The position numbers and the translations under genes were made by a program. A stretch of 5,852 nt of DNA from Phycisphaerae bacterium (GTDB lineage Bacteria; Planctomycetota; Phycisphaerae; Phycisphaerales; SM1A02). The notes beneath the pieces were generated by a model, which worked only from the letters and a program-made list of their open reading frames with translations, was not told the origin of the DNA and did not search any database. The stretch lies in assembly GCA_002683195.1 (NCBI GenBank), contig NYSW01000046.1:1696-7547 (forward strand), read 5' to 3'. Below, piece after piece: positions 1-5,852 of this stretch; position 1 is the stretch's first letter, and each line of letters opens with the position of its first letter.

Positions 1-1292
1 CCGTTGGCACCGAAGCTCTTGAGGTTCATACCCCACTCGACGGTGAACTTGACGTTGTCGGCGAAGAAGTAGTTGGCACCGGCGGTGAGGCCGTTGTACT
101 TGCCGGTATCAGTGGCAGCGTTGTCCAGGTCGTAGTTCATCAGACCGTAGCGGCCGAAGACTTCGATGTCATCGGTGACGAAGTAGCCACCCTGGATGTT
201 GATGCCCCACGGGTGGGTGGTGCTGGTCTGACCGCCGGTGGCGCCCATCCAGACGAACGACGCGAACAGGTTCGCACCGCCGAAGTCCCAGGTGAAGTCA
301 CCCGTGAAACCGTAGGCCTTGGTGCCGTTGAAAGCACCGGCGTTCTGGTTGCCACGCTCGTAGACGGCGGCTGCACCGACCATCATTCCGCCTTCTTCTC
401 CACGACGGGAGGTGAAGTCGTCGAACTGAGCCCAGTCGCCTGAGATCTTGTACTCACCACGGGCGGCGAAGGCGTAACTGGTAGCCGTTGCGTTCCACGG
501 GGTGTTGGCCGAGCCGGTACCGGCGTTGACGCCACCAATGTTCACGCCCTGAAGGACGCCGTCACCGGCGAAGGCATTGACGCGGAAGGCGTCGGACGCG
601 TAGCCGAGCTGGATACCCTGGTCGTAGCCCTGAGTGAAGTACTCATTGACCAGTGAACGATCCATACCGAGCTGGTACTGATCGTCGACGAGGGTTTCAC
701 GCAGCCAGGGAGCTCGGAACTGACCGGCGGTGACACTGAAGCCGTTGCCGAAGTCCTTGCTGATGGATGCGAACTCGAGGCCCATCGCGCCACCGTTGCC
801 GTTGGCGAAGTTTCCACGAACGTGGAAGGTCCAGCTGGGGTCAACGACGTTGCCCGAGAAGTCGAGCCACGTGTTGGCGTTCTCAAAGCCCCACTCGTAC
901 TCCGCACCCGCGGGGGTGGCGGCCGAGTAGCCATTGGCCTTGTTCATCGTCCAGCGGACCTGCATGAAGCCCTGGACGTTGAGCTTGAAGTTGCCATCGG
1001 GGCTGGCAAGGAAGAACCCGTTGTTCCAGCCGGCCATGGCGCCGCTGCTCTGGAAACTGGTTCGCGTGTCGGCGTCGGCGAGTACGTCCTGCACGATGCC
1101 ACGAATTTCGGTCGCTCGCTGCTCGGTCAGCCAGTCCTGGCTGTCCTGCTGCTTCAGCTGAGCAAGCTCAGCCTTGAGTTCGGCGATTTGCGAAAGCGCG
1201 TCGTTGTCGGACTCTACGCCGCCGAAGGCCGTACCGGCCATGGCCAGCGCGGTCGTACCGGCGACGAGCCCAAACCTGGTGGTCAGACTCAT
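1..1292 (-). CDS. Outer-membrane porin, OprO/OprP-like beta-barrel (C-terminus off the window)
   Basis: The frame is open for 430 codons from the ATG at 1292 to the left edge, so the 3' end is missing. Residues 1-24 look like a signal peptide (basic Arg6, then an Ala/Gly/Leu core ending near TAFGG). Residues 30-75 are charged and Leu/Gln-rich, probably a short coiled coil in the periplasm. From about residue 92 (GFFLASPDGNFKLNVQGF) the sequence becomes alternating aromatic/polar strands typical of a barrel, with GQFRAPWLRE at 190-199 and a Gly/Asn/Tyr-rich pattern to the end. This layout matches phosphate-selective-porin-like proteins common in planctomycetes. The solute cannot be read from the sequence, and phosphate specificity should not be assumed. 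GGAG at 1302-1305 lies 9 bases before the ATG and fixes the start. Codon choice is strongly C-ending, which fits high expression. It has its own long upstream region rather than being tightly coupled to radA. Confidence 0.9.
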   Translation of the reverse strand, partial: MSLTTRFGLVAGTTALAMAGTAFGGVESDNDALSQIAELKAELAQLKQQDSQDWLTEQRATEIRGIVQDVLADADTRTSFQSSGAMAGWNNGFFLASPDGNFKLNVQGFMQVRWTMNKANGYSAATPAGAEYEWGFENANTWLDFSGNVVDPSWTFHVRGNFANGNGGAMGLEFASISKDFGNGFSVTAGQFRAPWLRETLVDDQYQLGMDRSLVNEYFTQGYDQGIQLGYASDAFRVNAFAGDGVLQGVNIGGVNAGTGSANTPWNATATSYAFAARGEYKISGDWAQFDDFTSRRGEEGGMMVGAAAVYERGNQNAGAFNGTKAYGFTGDFTWDFGGANLFASFVWMGATGGQTSTTHPWGINIQGGYFVTDDIEVFGRYGLMNYDLDNAATDTGKYNGLTAGANYFFADNVKFTVEWGMNLKSFGAN

Positions 1293-1335
1293 TCGGTGAC
1301 TCTCCAAGAAGTGCTCGGGCGTTGTGTCGCTCAAC

Positions 1336-1348
1336 TCGTGACTCACGA
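1336..1348. repeat. 13-base perfect dyad upstream of the porin start
   Basis: TCGTGACTCACGA reads as 6-base half-sites around one central base, 44-56 bases before the porin ATG. The single-base centre makes an RNA hairpin unlikely and a dimeric protein site more plausible. The GTGAC core is also present in the two direct-repeat copies of this region. No known regulator was matched. Confidence 0.3.
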
Positions 1349-1385
1349 TGCGACCGCCCTATGTTCATCCACCCGCCCGTAAGTT

Positions 1386-1411
1386 GCCTTCGTCACCAAT
1401 ATGGCGAAGGC
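1386..1411. repeat. Inverted repeat in the porin leader (7-bp arms, 12-base loop)
   Basis: GCCTTCG (1386-1392) and CGAAGGC (1405-1411) are exact reverse complements. The loop contains CCAATATGG on the plus strand, which could pair a further three bases. It overlaps one copy of the 13-base direct repeat. It could be an RNA stem-loop or a dyad operator; no family was recognised. Confidence 0.4.
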
Positions 1412-1428
1412 CGGACGTGATTCTCCCT

Positions 1429-1447
1429 ATCGACCATTCAGGTCGAT
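1429..1447. repeat. Inverted repeat in the porin leader (7-bp arms, 5-base loop)
   Basis: ATCGACC (1429-1435) and GGTCGAT (1441-1447) are exact reverse complements around a 5-base loop. The element lies just downstream of the candidate -10, so it would be at the very 5' end of the transcript. There it could protect the mRNA or act as an operator. No T-tract follows on the minus strand, so it does not look like an intrinsic terminator. Confidence 0.4.
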
Positions 1448-1462
1448 CGGGATGAGTTGCGG

Positions 1463-1491
1463 ACTATATCCAATGCCAGCGACTTCGTCAC
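1463..1491 (-). promoter_or_regulatory. Candidate sigma70-type promoter for the porin gene
   Basis: On the minus strand a -35-like GTGACG (1491-1486, 4 of 6 to consensus) is followed by a 17-base spacer and a -10-like TATAGT (1468-1463, 5 of 6). A transcript would start near 1456, leaving a leader of about 165 bases before the porin ATG. The hexamers and spacing are seen directly; promoter function is inferred. The -35 lies inside one copy of the 13-base direct repeat. A more AT-rich patch around 1565-1590 is an alternative, but no good hexamer pair was found there. Confidence 0.4.
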
Positions 1492-1665
1492 TAATTCGGG
1501 CTGGCAGTCCCTCTCCTGAGGCGATTCCAGGGCCAGCCCGAAGCCCGGAGGCGACCCAAGTCGTTCTATTTAAACAACTTATGAAATCAACGCCGGAAAA
1601 TGGTGAAAGGCTGGCAATCGAGGCTGTTCCGACAAGCGATCCCCAGAATGAAGCGTAAAAAAACT

Positions 1666-3081
1666 TCAACCGAGGCCTTCCAAGGCCGCGCCGAGACGGG
1701 CCACCGGATGAATCTGGAGACCGGGGATCTTGATGGATCCACCAGAAATCAGCGGGACGATGGCCTGTGTCGCCCCCCGGCGAGCCAACTCCCGAAGCCG
1801 CTGCTCAAGGTGGCGAACACCACGAATCTCCCCGGTCAGACCGATCTCTCCCAGAACCACGGTGCCTTGTTCGAGGGAACGACCGTGATGCGCCCCGGCG
1901 ATGGCCAAGGCCAAGGCGAGGTCCGCGGCCGGTTCCACCACTCGAACGCCGCCTGCCGCGGCGGCAAAGACGTCCTGATCAGCCAATCGCTGCCCGCCGT
2001 GCTTTTCCAGCACGGCAATCAACATGGCCAGCCGATTGGTATCCAACCCGGTGGCCCGACGCTTGGCAGAACCGAGGAACCCGGTCGCGGTCAACGCCTG
2101 AATCTCGACTGGTAGGAACCGGGTTCCCGCCATGGTGGCGGTCAAAACCGACCCTGCCGTACCCCCTTGCCCCGGTTCGATCGCCATTCCTGCCTCATCC
2201 AACTCTCGCAGGCCCAGGTCCGTCATTTCGAAAAGACCGATCTCCTGGGTGGATCCGAACCGATTCTTCGCGGCCCGCAGGACCCGATGGCCATGATCCC
2301 GATCACCTTCGAACGCGAGAACCGCATCCACCACATGCTCCAGAAGCTTGGGGCCAGCCAGCTGGCCCTCCTTGGTGACATGACCCACGATCACGATCGC
2401 AGCCCCACTGATCTTGGCCGCCTGCACCAGGTCATGGCAGCAACGACGCAACTGCGTCGTCGATCCCGGGGGCGCATCCAGATCCGAGCGGTGAACCATC
2501 TGGATCGAATCGAGCACCACCACCGTTGGCTCCACCCGCCGAATCTCCTCGATGATCCGAACCAGATTCGTATCAGCGTGGAGATAGAGATCAGCCGCCC
2601 GCTCAATGGACTCACCGAGCAATCGATCAGCTCGAAGTCTGATCTGCTGCGGACTCTCTTCACTGCTGGCGTAGAGGACCCGCCCCCCACCCAGCACCAC
2701 GCTCGCCGCCGCCTGGAGCAGCATCGTGCTCTTGCCGATCCCCGGCTCCCCGCCCAGCAGCACCGCCGAACCGGCCACGAATCCGCCACCAAGCACCCGA
2801 TCCAGTTCACCCAGGCCACTCGGAACCCGGGGAACCTCCAACTGCTCGACTTCCGTCAACGGAACGGCTCTGGAAATCGTTCCGGGTCCGGTGCCATCGG
2901 CGGAAGAAGCCCCCATTGATCGAAGGGCCACACCGGCCACGGTTCCGATCGTGGCGGCTTCCTCCGGCTCTCGATAAGCCTCCAGGGTGTCCCAGGCGCC
3001 GCAGTCAGGACATCGGCCGATCCACTTGGGATGGACGCCGCCGCAGTCGCGACACAAGAATGAAGTTCGAGTCTTTGCCAT
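1666..3081 (-). CDS. radA: DNA repair protein RadA (Sms)
   Basis: This RecA-like ATPase helps process recombination intermediates (branch migration and strand-exchange extension). The 471-residue length is slightly above the usual ~450-460. In order: a zinc-finger motif with Cys10, Cys13, Cys24 and Cys27; Walker A GEPGIGKS at 111-118; Walker B VVVLDSIQ at 187-194; the RadA signature KNRFG at 272-276; and a Lon-protease-like C-terminal domain from about 340 containing GEIGLTGEIRGV. All family landmarks are intact, so it should be functional. I chose the ATG at 3081 because the product then begins MAKTRTSFLCRDCG, as RadA proteins do. The frame stays open for 139 more codons upstream, but that part is low-complexity and unlike RadA. 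The Shine-Dalgarno is poor: the nearest GGAG is 16 bases away, inside a hairpin arm. It may be co-transcribed with the small gene upstream. Confidence 0.97.
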   Translation of the reverse strand: MAKTRTSFLCRDCGGVHPKWIGRCPDCGAWDTLEAYREPEEAATIGTVAGVALRSMGASSADGTGPGTISRAVPLTEVEQLEVPRVPSGLGELDRVLGGGFVAGSAVLLGGEPGIGKSTMLLQAAASVVLGGGRVLYASSEESPQQIRLRADRLLGESIERAADLYLHADTNLVRIIEEIRRVEPTVVVLDSIQMVHRSDLDAPPGSTTQLRRCCHDLVQAAKISGAAIVIVGHVTKEGQLAGPKLLEHVVDAVLAFEGDRDHGHRVLRAAKNRFGSTQEIGLFEMTDLGLRELDEAGMAIEPGQGGTAGSVLTATMAGTRFLPVEIQALTATGFLGSAKRRATGLDTNRLAMLIAVLEKHGGQRLADQDVFAAAAGGVRVVEPAADLALALAIAGAHHGRSLEQGTVVLGEIGLTGEIRGVRHLEQRLRELARRGATQAIVPLISGGSIKIPGLQIHPVARLGAALEGLG

Positions 3082-3084
3082 GAT

Positions 3085-3231
3085 GCGGAGTCTACGGCTC
3101 CGCGTTCGGGTTCTGATCGGTGACGAGGTTTTTACTCGCCGATCGTCTCTCGTACCACCAATCGCGCCACCGGCTGGAAGCCCGGTGCGTCGTGGTGCCG
3201 CCTTCGTCCCTGTCGCTGCCGCCGCCGGCAG
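3085..3231 (-). other. Run of four potential hairpins just upstream of radA (candidate structured leader)
   Basis: Four inverted repeats follow one another. (1) 3085-3090/3098-3103: 6 bp, 7-base loop, ending three bases from the radA start. (2) 3115-3120/3139-3144 with inner 3124-3127/3135-3138: 10 bp with a 3-base bulge and an A-rich loop on the minus strand. (3) 3168-3173/3182-3187: 6 bp, with outer arms 3156-3160/3193-3197. (4) 3216-3221/3226-3231: 6 bp, 4-base loop. The first hairpin contains the only SD-like GGAG near radA. The pairings are seen in the sequence; a role in controlling radA translation is inference. High GC makes chance hairpins common, and no known riboswitch or RNA family was recognised. 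Confidence 0.3.
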
Positions 3232-3310
3232 GGCCGCAGAGATCGAGCTCGCCCCAGAACTCCTATAGAGGTAGGGCCAGAGAGATCTCCGGCGACCCTC
3301 GACGCCAAGG

Positions 3311-3368
3311 TGGCGGTATGTGGCGGTATGTGCCGGCCTGTGCCGACCTGTGCCGACCGTGCCGACCG
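3311..3368. repeat. Degenerate 10-base tandem repeat
   Basis: Two exact copies of TGGCGGTATG (3311-3330) are followed by TGCCGGCCTG, TGCCGACCTG and a shortened TGCCGACC-type pair, giving five to six units that drift from a GGCGGTA form to a GCCGACC form. The array lies in the non-coding gap between the 67-codon gene and radA. The graded drift suggests stepwise duplication by slippage. No function is evident; it could be a polymorphic minisatellite. The rest of 3232-3416 shows no supported gene or strong promoter. Confidence 0.7.
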
Positions 3369-3416
3369 GGCGACCAATCTCCGGATCGAGGCTCGAAGAA
3401 CTCTGATCCAACTTCC

Positions 3417-3620
3417 CTAGCGGGAGGCTCGGCGGAGACGTCTTGCCCAGGCACCGTAGAGAAGAAAGGCGCGACGACGCTCGGCTGGGGAGGGCCACGC
3501 CGATCGATCGGTTCCCAAGGCCGTCTCTTTACGCCAGGTCCAGTAACGGCCCCCGAGACGGAATCGCGTGGCGAGGCCGAGGTCGAGCAGACCGAGCAAT
3601 CCGGGGATCAGGTGCCTCAT
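3417..3620 (-). CDS. Small basic Trp-rich protein of unknown function (67 aa)
   Basis: The function is not recognised. The ATG at 3620 is preceded by GGAG with an 8-base spacer, the best ribosome binding site in this part of the window, and the frame ends in TAG at 3417. Residues 4-17 are hydrophobic and helical (LIPGLLGLLDLGLA). Then comes a compact aromatic/basic block, TRFRLGGRYWTWRKETALG, at 18-36, and a basic helix-like tail from about 46 (ERRRAFLLYGAWARRLRR). There are 14 Arg, one Lys, four Trp and few acidic residues, so it is strongly cationic. It may sit on the inner face of the membrane or bind nucleic acid. By hand count, 47 of 67 codons end in G or C, in keeping with coding sequence here. 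From memory it resembles short uncharacterised planctomycete proteins with a similar RYWTWR block, but this could not be checked. It starts 106 bases after nuoH and may be read from the same transcript. Confidence 0.68.
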   Translation of the reverse strand: MRHLIPGLLGLLDLGLATRFRLGGRYWTWRKETALGTDRSAWPSPAERRRAFLLYGAWARRLRRASR

Positions 3621-3726
3621 GAAGCGAACTCCGAGTCTTGGATCGAGCCACGGATCAGCCCGAGGCCCCGAACGGTTCCCCGGAAAGGTCCCCGGGAATG
3701 ATCAACCGCATCCCGCGCTCCGAGAT

Positions 3727-4986
3727 TCAACCCGTCGGCGAATCAGCGAGTCGTCCACGTTCGAGACCATCATCGACCGGACTGAACCGGCTGCCGATCA
3801 TCCGAACCCGGTTGTTGGGGTTCGCCTGCCTGGGCATGATTGGAAGAATGAGATAGATCAGGGCGATGGTGCCAAGGGAACCCGCCCACATCCAATCCGC
3901 CCAGCCGAGGAACAGGAAGACCGAAGTGACCAGCATCACCAGCAGGGATGCGGGGATCATGCCTTCCCACGCCAGCCGCATGAGCTGATCGAAGCGGAAT
4001 CGCGGGAGAGTCCAGCGAATGGCCATCGCAAAGGCGACCAGAAGGAACATCTTGCCGGCGACCACCCCGAATTGGATCAATCCCAGCCACCAGGCTCCGC
4101 TCGCGGGCAGATCCCAGCCACCAAAGGGATTGACGGACCAGCCGCCGAGGAAGAGCATCGTGAAGAAGGCCGCCCCGGTGATCATGTGGAAGTACTCGGC
4201 GAGGAAGAACAGAGCGAACCGCATCGATGAATATTCGGTGTGGTACCCGCCAACGAGCTCGCTCTCGCATTCTGCGAGGTCGAACGGGGCTCGATTGCTC
4301 TCCGCCAGCATGCACGTGTAGAAGATGATCGCCGCAACCGGGAGTTGCACGAGGTTCCAGGCCCCCGCCGCCTGACCACCGATGATGGCATCGGGACGGA
4401 TCGAACCCGCCACCAGAATGACCGCCAGAAGCGAAAGACCCATCGGGATTTCGTAGGAGATCATCTGGGCACCGGCCCGCAGGCCACCGAGGAACGACCA
4501 TTTGTTGTTGCTCGCCCATCCACCGAGCGTGACGCCGAAGACGCCAAGCGACGCCACCGCGATGAGGTAGACGACACCGATGTTGATCGACGCCCCGACC
4601 ACGGTGACTTCGTACAACGCATTCCCCTGCGCGATTCCCAGAAAGCGAACAAGGCCGGTGATGTCGATCGCACCCGTGAAAGGCACGATGATGAAGCCGA
4701 TCATTGCCGGAAGCATGATCAGGCCGGGCGCGAGGGTGAAGAGTGCCTTGTCGACACCGGACGGTGCGTAGTCCTCCTTCAAGAGGAACTTCAAGCCATC
4801 GGCGATCGGCTGCAGAAGGCCCTTCGGGCCGACACGGTTCGGCCCGACTCGGTCCTGCATCCAGGCGCTGAGCTTCCGCTCCAGCATGATGGAATACGCA
4901 CACGCCCCGAGGAACACGTGCAGAAGCACGACGATCACCAGAAGCGAGAAGACGAGTTGAACCTGATCCGGGGTGGCAGTGAACAT
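3727..4986 (-). CDS. nuoH: NADH-quinone oxidoreductase subunit H
   Basis: NuoH (ND1 in mitochondria) is an integral membrane subunit of respiratory complex I that helps form the quinone-binding chamber and links it to proton pumping. The 419-residue product carries the family hallmarks: [19 protein letters not shown] at 36-54 followed by [16 protein letters not shown] (57-72); [17 protein letters not shown] at 155-171; and [12 protein letters not shown] (228-239) with [17 protein letters not shown] (241-257), the acidic loop near the quinone channel. About eight to nine membrane helices are visible, the first at about 8-31. A polar tail of about 35 residues follows the last one. I chose the ATG at 4986 because AGAGGA ends 4 bases before it. 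An in-frame GTG at 5040 would add 18 residues but has no good ribosome site. No other nuo gene is adjacent: carB lies upstream and an unrelated small gene and radA downstream. Confidence 0.97.
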   Translation of the reverse strand: MFTATPDQVQLVFSLLVIVVLLHVFLGACAYSIMLERKLSAWMQDRVGPNRVGPKGLLQPIADGLKFLLKEDYAPSGVDKALFTLAPGLIMLPAMIGFIIVPFTGAIDITGLVRFLGIAQGNALYEVTVVGASINIGVVYLIAVASLGVFGVTLGGWASNNKWSFLGGLRAGAQMISYEIPMGLSLLAVILVAGSIRPDAIIGGQAAGAWNLVQLPVAAIIFYTCMLAESNRAPFDLAECESELVGGYHTEYSSMRFALFFLAEYFHMITGAAFFTMLFLGGWSVNPFGGWDLPASGAWWLGLIQFGVVAGKMFLLVAFAMAIRWTLPRFRFDQLMRLAWEGMIPASLLVMLVTSVFLFLGWADWMWAGSLGTIALIYLILPIMPRQANPNNRVRMIGSRFSPVDDGLERGRLADSPTG

Positions 4987-5056
4987 GGAATCCTCTGACA
5001 GGCGTCCGAAGTCGTCGATCGTGAGCCCGCGGACGAACACGAGGCTCTGAGTTCCG

Positions 5057-5082
5057 TCGAGGTGGTCCGAACCACGACTCGA
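5057..5082 (-). other. Bulged hairpin in the carB-nuoH gap
   Basis: Outer arms TCGAG (5057-5061) and CTCGA (5078-5082) flank inner arms GTGGT (5062-5066) and ACCAC (5071-5075). This gives ten base pairs with a 2-base bulge and a 4-base loop, TCGG on the minus strand. It ends 70 bases before the nuoH ATG. No T-tract follows, so it is not a standard terminator for carB; it could be part of a nuoH leader. No convincing promoter was found in the 206-base gap. Confidence 0.3.
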
Positions 5083-5192
5083 AGGGATGTGGAGTCTATC
5101 GGCGAGCCGCCCCCGAGTTCGATGCCCGAACCATCCCGATCTCGATCAACCTGGAGACCACGGAAGCGGACATCAGGGTTCTCATGGCTGAT

Positions 5193-5852
5193 TCAGCCGG
5201 GGCAACCCACGGAATCGGAGTTCTCGGGCGTACCGAGCGAGGCCGCCGGCCGGGAAAGACCCGGGAAATAGTCCTGAGTGGCCGCGACGTTCCAGTCACC
5301 GGCTTTCAAGGCCGCAATGGCCTGAACCGCGGCTCGAGCCCCTGGCGCGGTGGTGATCATGGTCACCCCCGCCTTGACCGCCGTCGCTCGGATTCGGCCC
5401 TCATCGGTCTCGGCCCCCTTGCGGGTGGCGGTGTTGAGAATGAGCGAGACTTCTTCGTCGGCGATCAGGTCGAGAATGTTCGGCCGAAGCCCCTCGGAAA
5501 TCTTCGGGAGGGATTCCACGTCGATTCCAAAGTCTCGAAGATGGGCATGGGTACCGCCGGTGGATACCACCCGGAATCCCATGGACCGAAGTGAACGGGC
5601 GATTTCGACCGCCGCATCCTTGTCCTGATCTCGAACCGAAAGGAAGACCGTGCCTTCGGTGGGGAGCACCATCCCGGCGCCCATGCAGGCCTTGGCGAAG
5701 GCAAGGGGAAGCGACCGATCCGCGCCCATCACTTCACCCGTCGATCGCATCTCCGGGCCGAGAATCACATCAACGCCGGGAAACTTGCTGAACGGGAAGA
5801 CCGGCTCCTTGATCGCGAAGAACCCGGCATCCGGGACCTCATCCACGTTCAG
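5193..5852 (-). CDS. carB: Carbamoyl-phosphate synthase large subunit, C-terminal 219 residues (5' end off the window)
   Basis: CarB makes carbamoyl phosphate from bicarbonate, ATP and glutamine-derived ammonia, feeding pyrimidine and arginine synthesis. The visible part begins inside the second ATP-grasp half: FSKFPGVDVILGPEMRSTGE (21-40 of the fragment) is the conserved end of the carbamoyl-phosphate-forming domain. From about residue 67 the methylglyoxal-synthase-like allosteric domain follows, with FLSVRDQDK, STGGTHAHL at 97-105 and LILNTATRKG at 137-146. In enteric CarB this domain binds UMP and ornithine; which effector acts here cannot be told. A tail of about 23 residues follows the QDYF (193-196) where many relatives stop. 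The full protein would be about 1,070-1,100 residues, so roughly four fifths lies beyond the right edge. No carA is visible. Confidence 0.97.
   Translation of the reverse strand: MNVDEVPDAGFFAIKEPVFPFSKFPGVDVILGPEMRSTGEVMGADRSLPLAFAKACMGAGMVLPTEGTVFLSVRDQDKDAAVEIARSLRSMGFRVVSTGGTHAHLRDFGIDVESLPKISEGLRPNILDLIADEEVSLILNTATRKGAETDEGRIRATAVKAGVTMITTAPGARAAVQAIAALKAGDWNVAATQDYFPGLSRPAASLGTPENSDSVGCPG

Larger units (their letters stand above)
1388..1495. repeat. Spaced 13-base direct repeat upstream of the porin
   Basis: CTTCGTCACCAAT at 1388-1400 recurs as CTTCGTCACTAAT at 1483-1495 on the plus strand, with one mismatch and the same orientation, 95 bases apart. One copy covers the candidate -35 and the other lies in the predicted leader. 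The spacing is close to nine helical turns, so a protein bound to both would face the same side. This could be an operator pair or chance. Confidence 0.4.

Noticed and set aside
1427..1669. 80-codon minus-strand frame starting with TTG at the radA stop
   Set aside because: It needs a TTG start overlapping the radA stop, has weak codon bias, shows no recognisable domain, and its body contains the best candidate porin promoter.
1657..1690. Possible intrinsic terminator after radA
   Set aside because: A GGCCT/AGGCC stem (1673-1686) is followed on the minus strand by seven Ts, but the T-run begins about 10 bases after the stem and the stem is only 5 bp and inside the coding end, so it does not fit a standard terminator.
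3082..3498. In-frame upstream extension of radA by 139 codons
   Set aside because: The frame is open, but the translation is Arg/Ser/Pro/Ala low-complexity, runs through the tandem repeat and the hairpins, overlaps the 67-codon gene, and does not resemble the RadA N-terminus, which starts cleanly at 3081.
3676..3699. Hairpin-like TTCCC/GGGAA pair after nuoH as a terminator
   Set aside because: The stem is interrupted by a C-C mismatch, the inner pairing is only two bases, and there is no T-tract.
3120..3701. 193-codon plus-strand frame across the radA-nuoH gap
   Set aside because: Composition is Pro/Arg/Gly/Ser-rich low complexity, it crosses the tandem repeat and runs antisense to the better-supported 67-codon gene; no domain is visible.
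3770..4903. 377-codon minus-strand frame overlapping nuoH
   Set aside because: It is a shifted-frame shadow of nuoH, rich in Arg, His and Gly, whereas the nuoH frame carries full family signatures.
5096..5185. 29-codon minus-strand frame between carB and nuoH
   Set aside because: It has no Shine-Dalgarno, no recognisable features, and is short enough to arise by chance in GC-rich sequence.
5186..5198. GGCTGATTCAGCC dyad over the carB stop codon as a terminator
   Set aside because: The centre is one base, leaving at most a 5-bp stem, and no T-tract follows on the minus strand.

Overview
The window is GC-rich (roughly 60%), and every gene I can support lies on the minus strand, so transcription reads from the right edge to the left. 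In that order the genes are the 3' end of carB, nuoH, a 67-codon gene of unknown function, radA, and the first 430 codons of an outer-membrane porin that runs off the left edge. The many plus-strand open frames are antisense shadows of these genes.

The best guess for the host is a Gram-negative-type bacterium of the Planctomycetota, possibly of the Phycisphaerae. This is an inference. It rests on the porin layout (signal peptide, short helical segment, a GFFLASPDGNFKLN-type entry into the barrel, and a GQFRAPWLRE-type segment), on the overall base composition, and on a chromosomal order that mixes unrelated housekeeping genes. No rRNA or other phylogenetic marker is present to settle it.

Region by region: 5193-5852 is the carboxy-terminal part of carbamoyl-phosphate synthase large subunit. 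4987-5192 is a 206-base gap with one bulged hairpin. 3727-4986 is nuoH, the membrane quinone-site subunit of complex I, here without other nuo genes beside it. 3417-3620 is a small, very arginine- and tryptophan-rich protein with a good ribosome binding site. 3082-3416 is non-coding as far as I can see; it holds a run of four potential hairpins next to radA and a 10-base tandem repeat. 1666-3081 is radA. 1293-1665 is a 373-base intergenic stretch with a plausible sigma70-type promoter, three inverted repeats and a spaced direct repeat. 1-1292 is the porin.

The genes do not form an obvious pathway: they cover pyrimidine/arginine precursor synthesis, respiration, recombination and outer-membrane uptake. 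I see no mobile element, CRISPR array, tRNA, toxin-antitoxin pair or defence system. The parts worth a second look are the small orphan gene, the structured leaders of radA and the porin, and the isolated nuoH.
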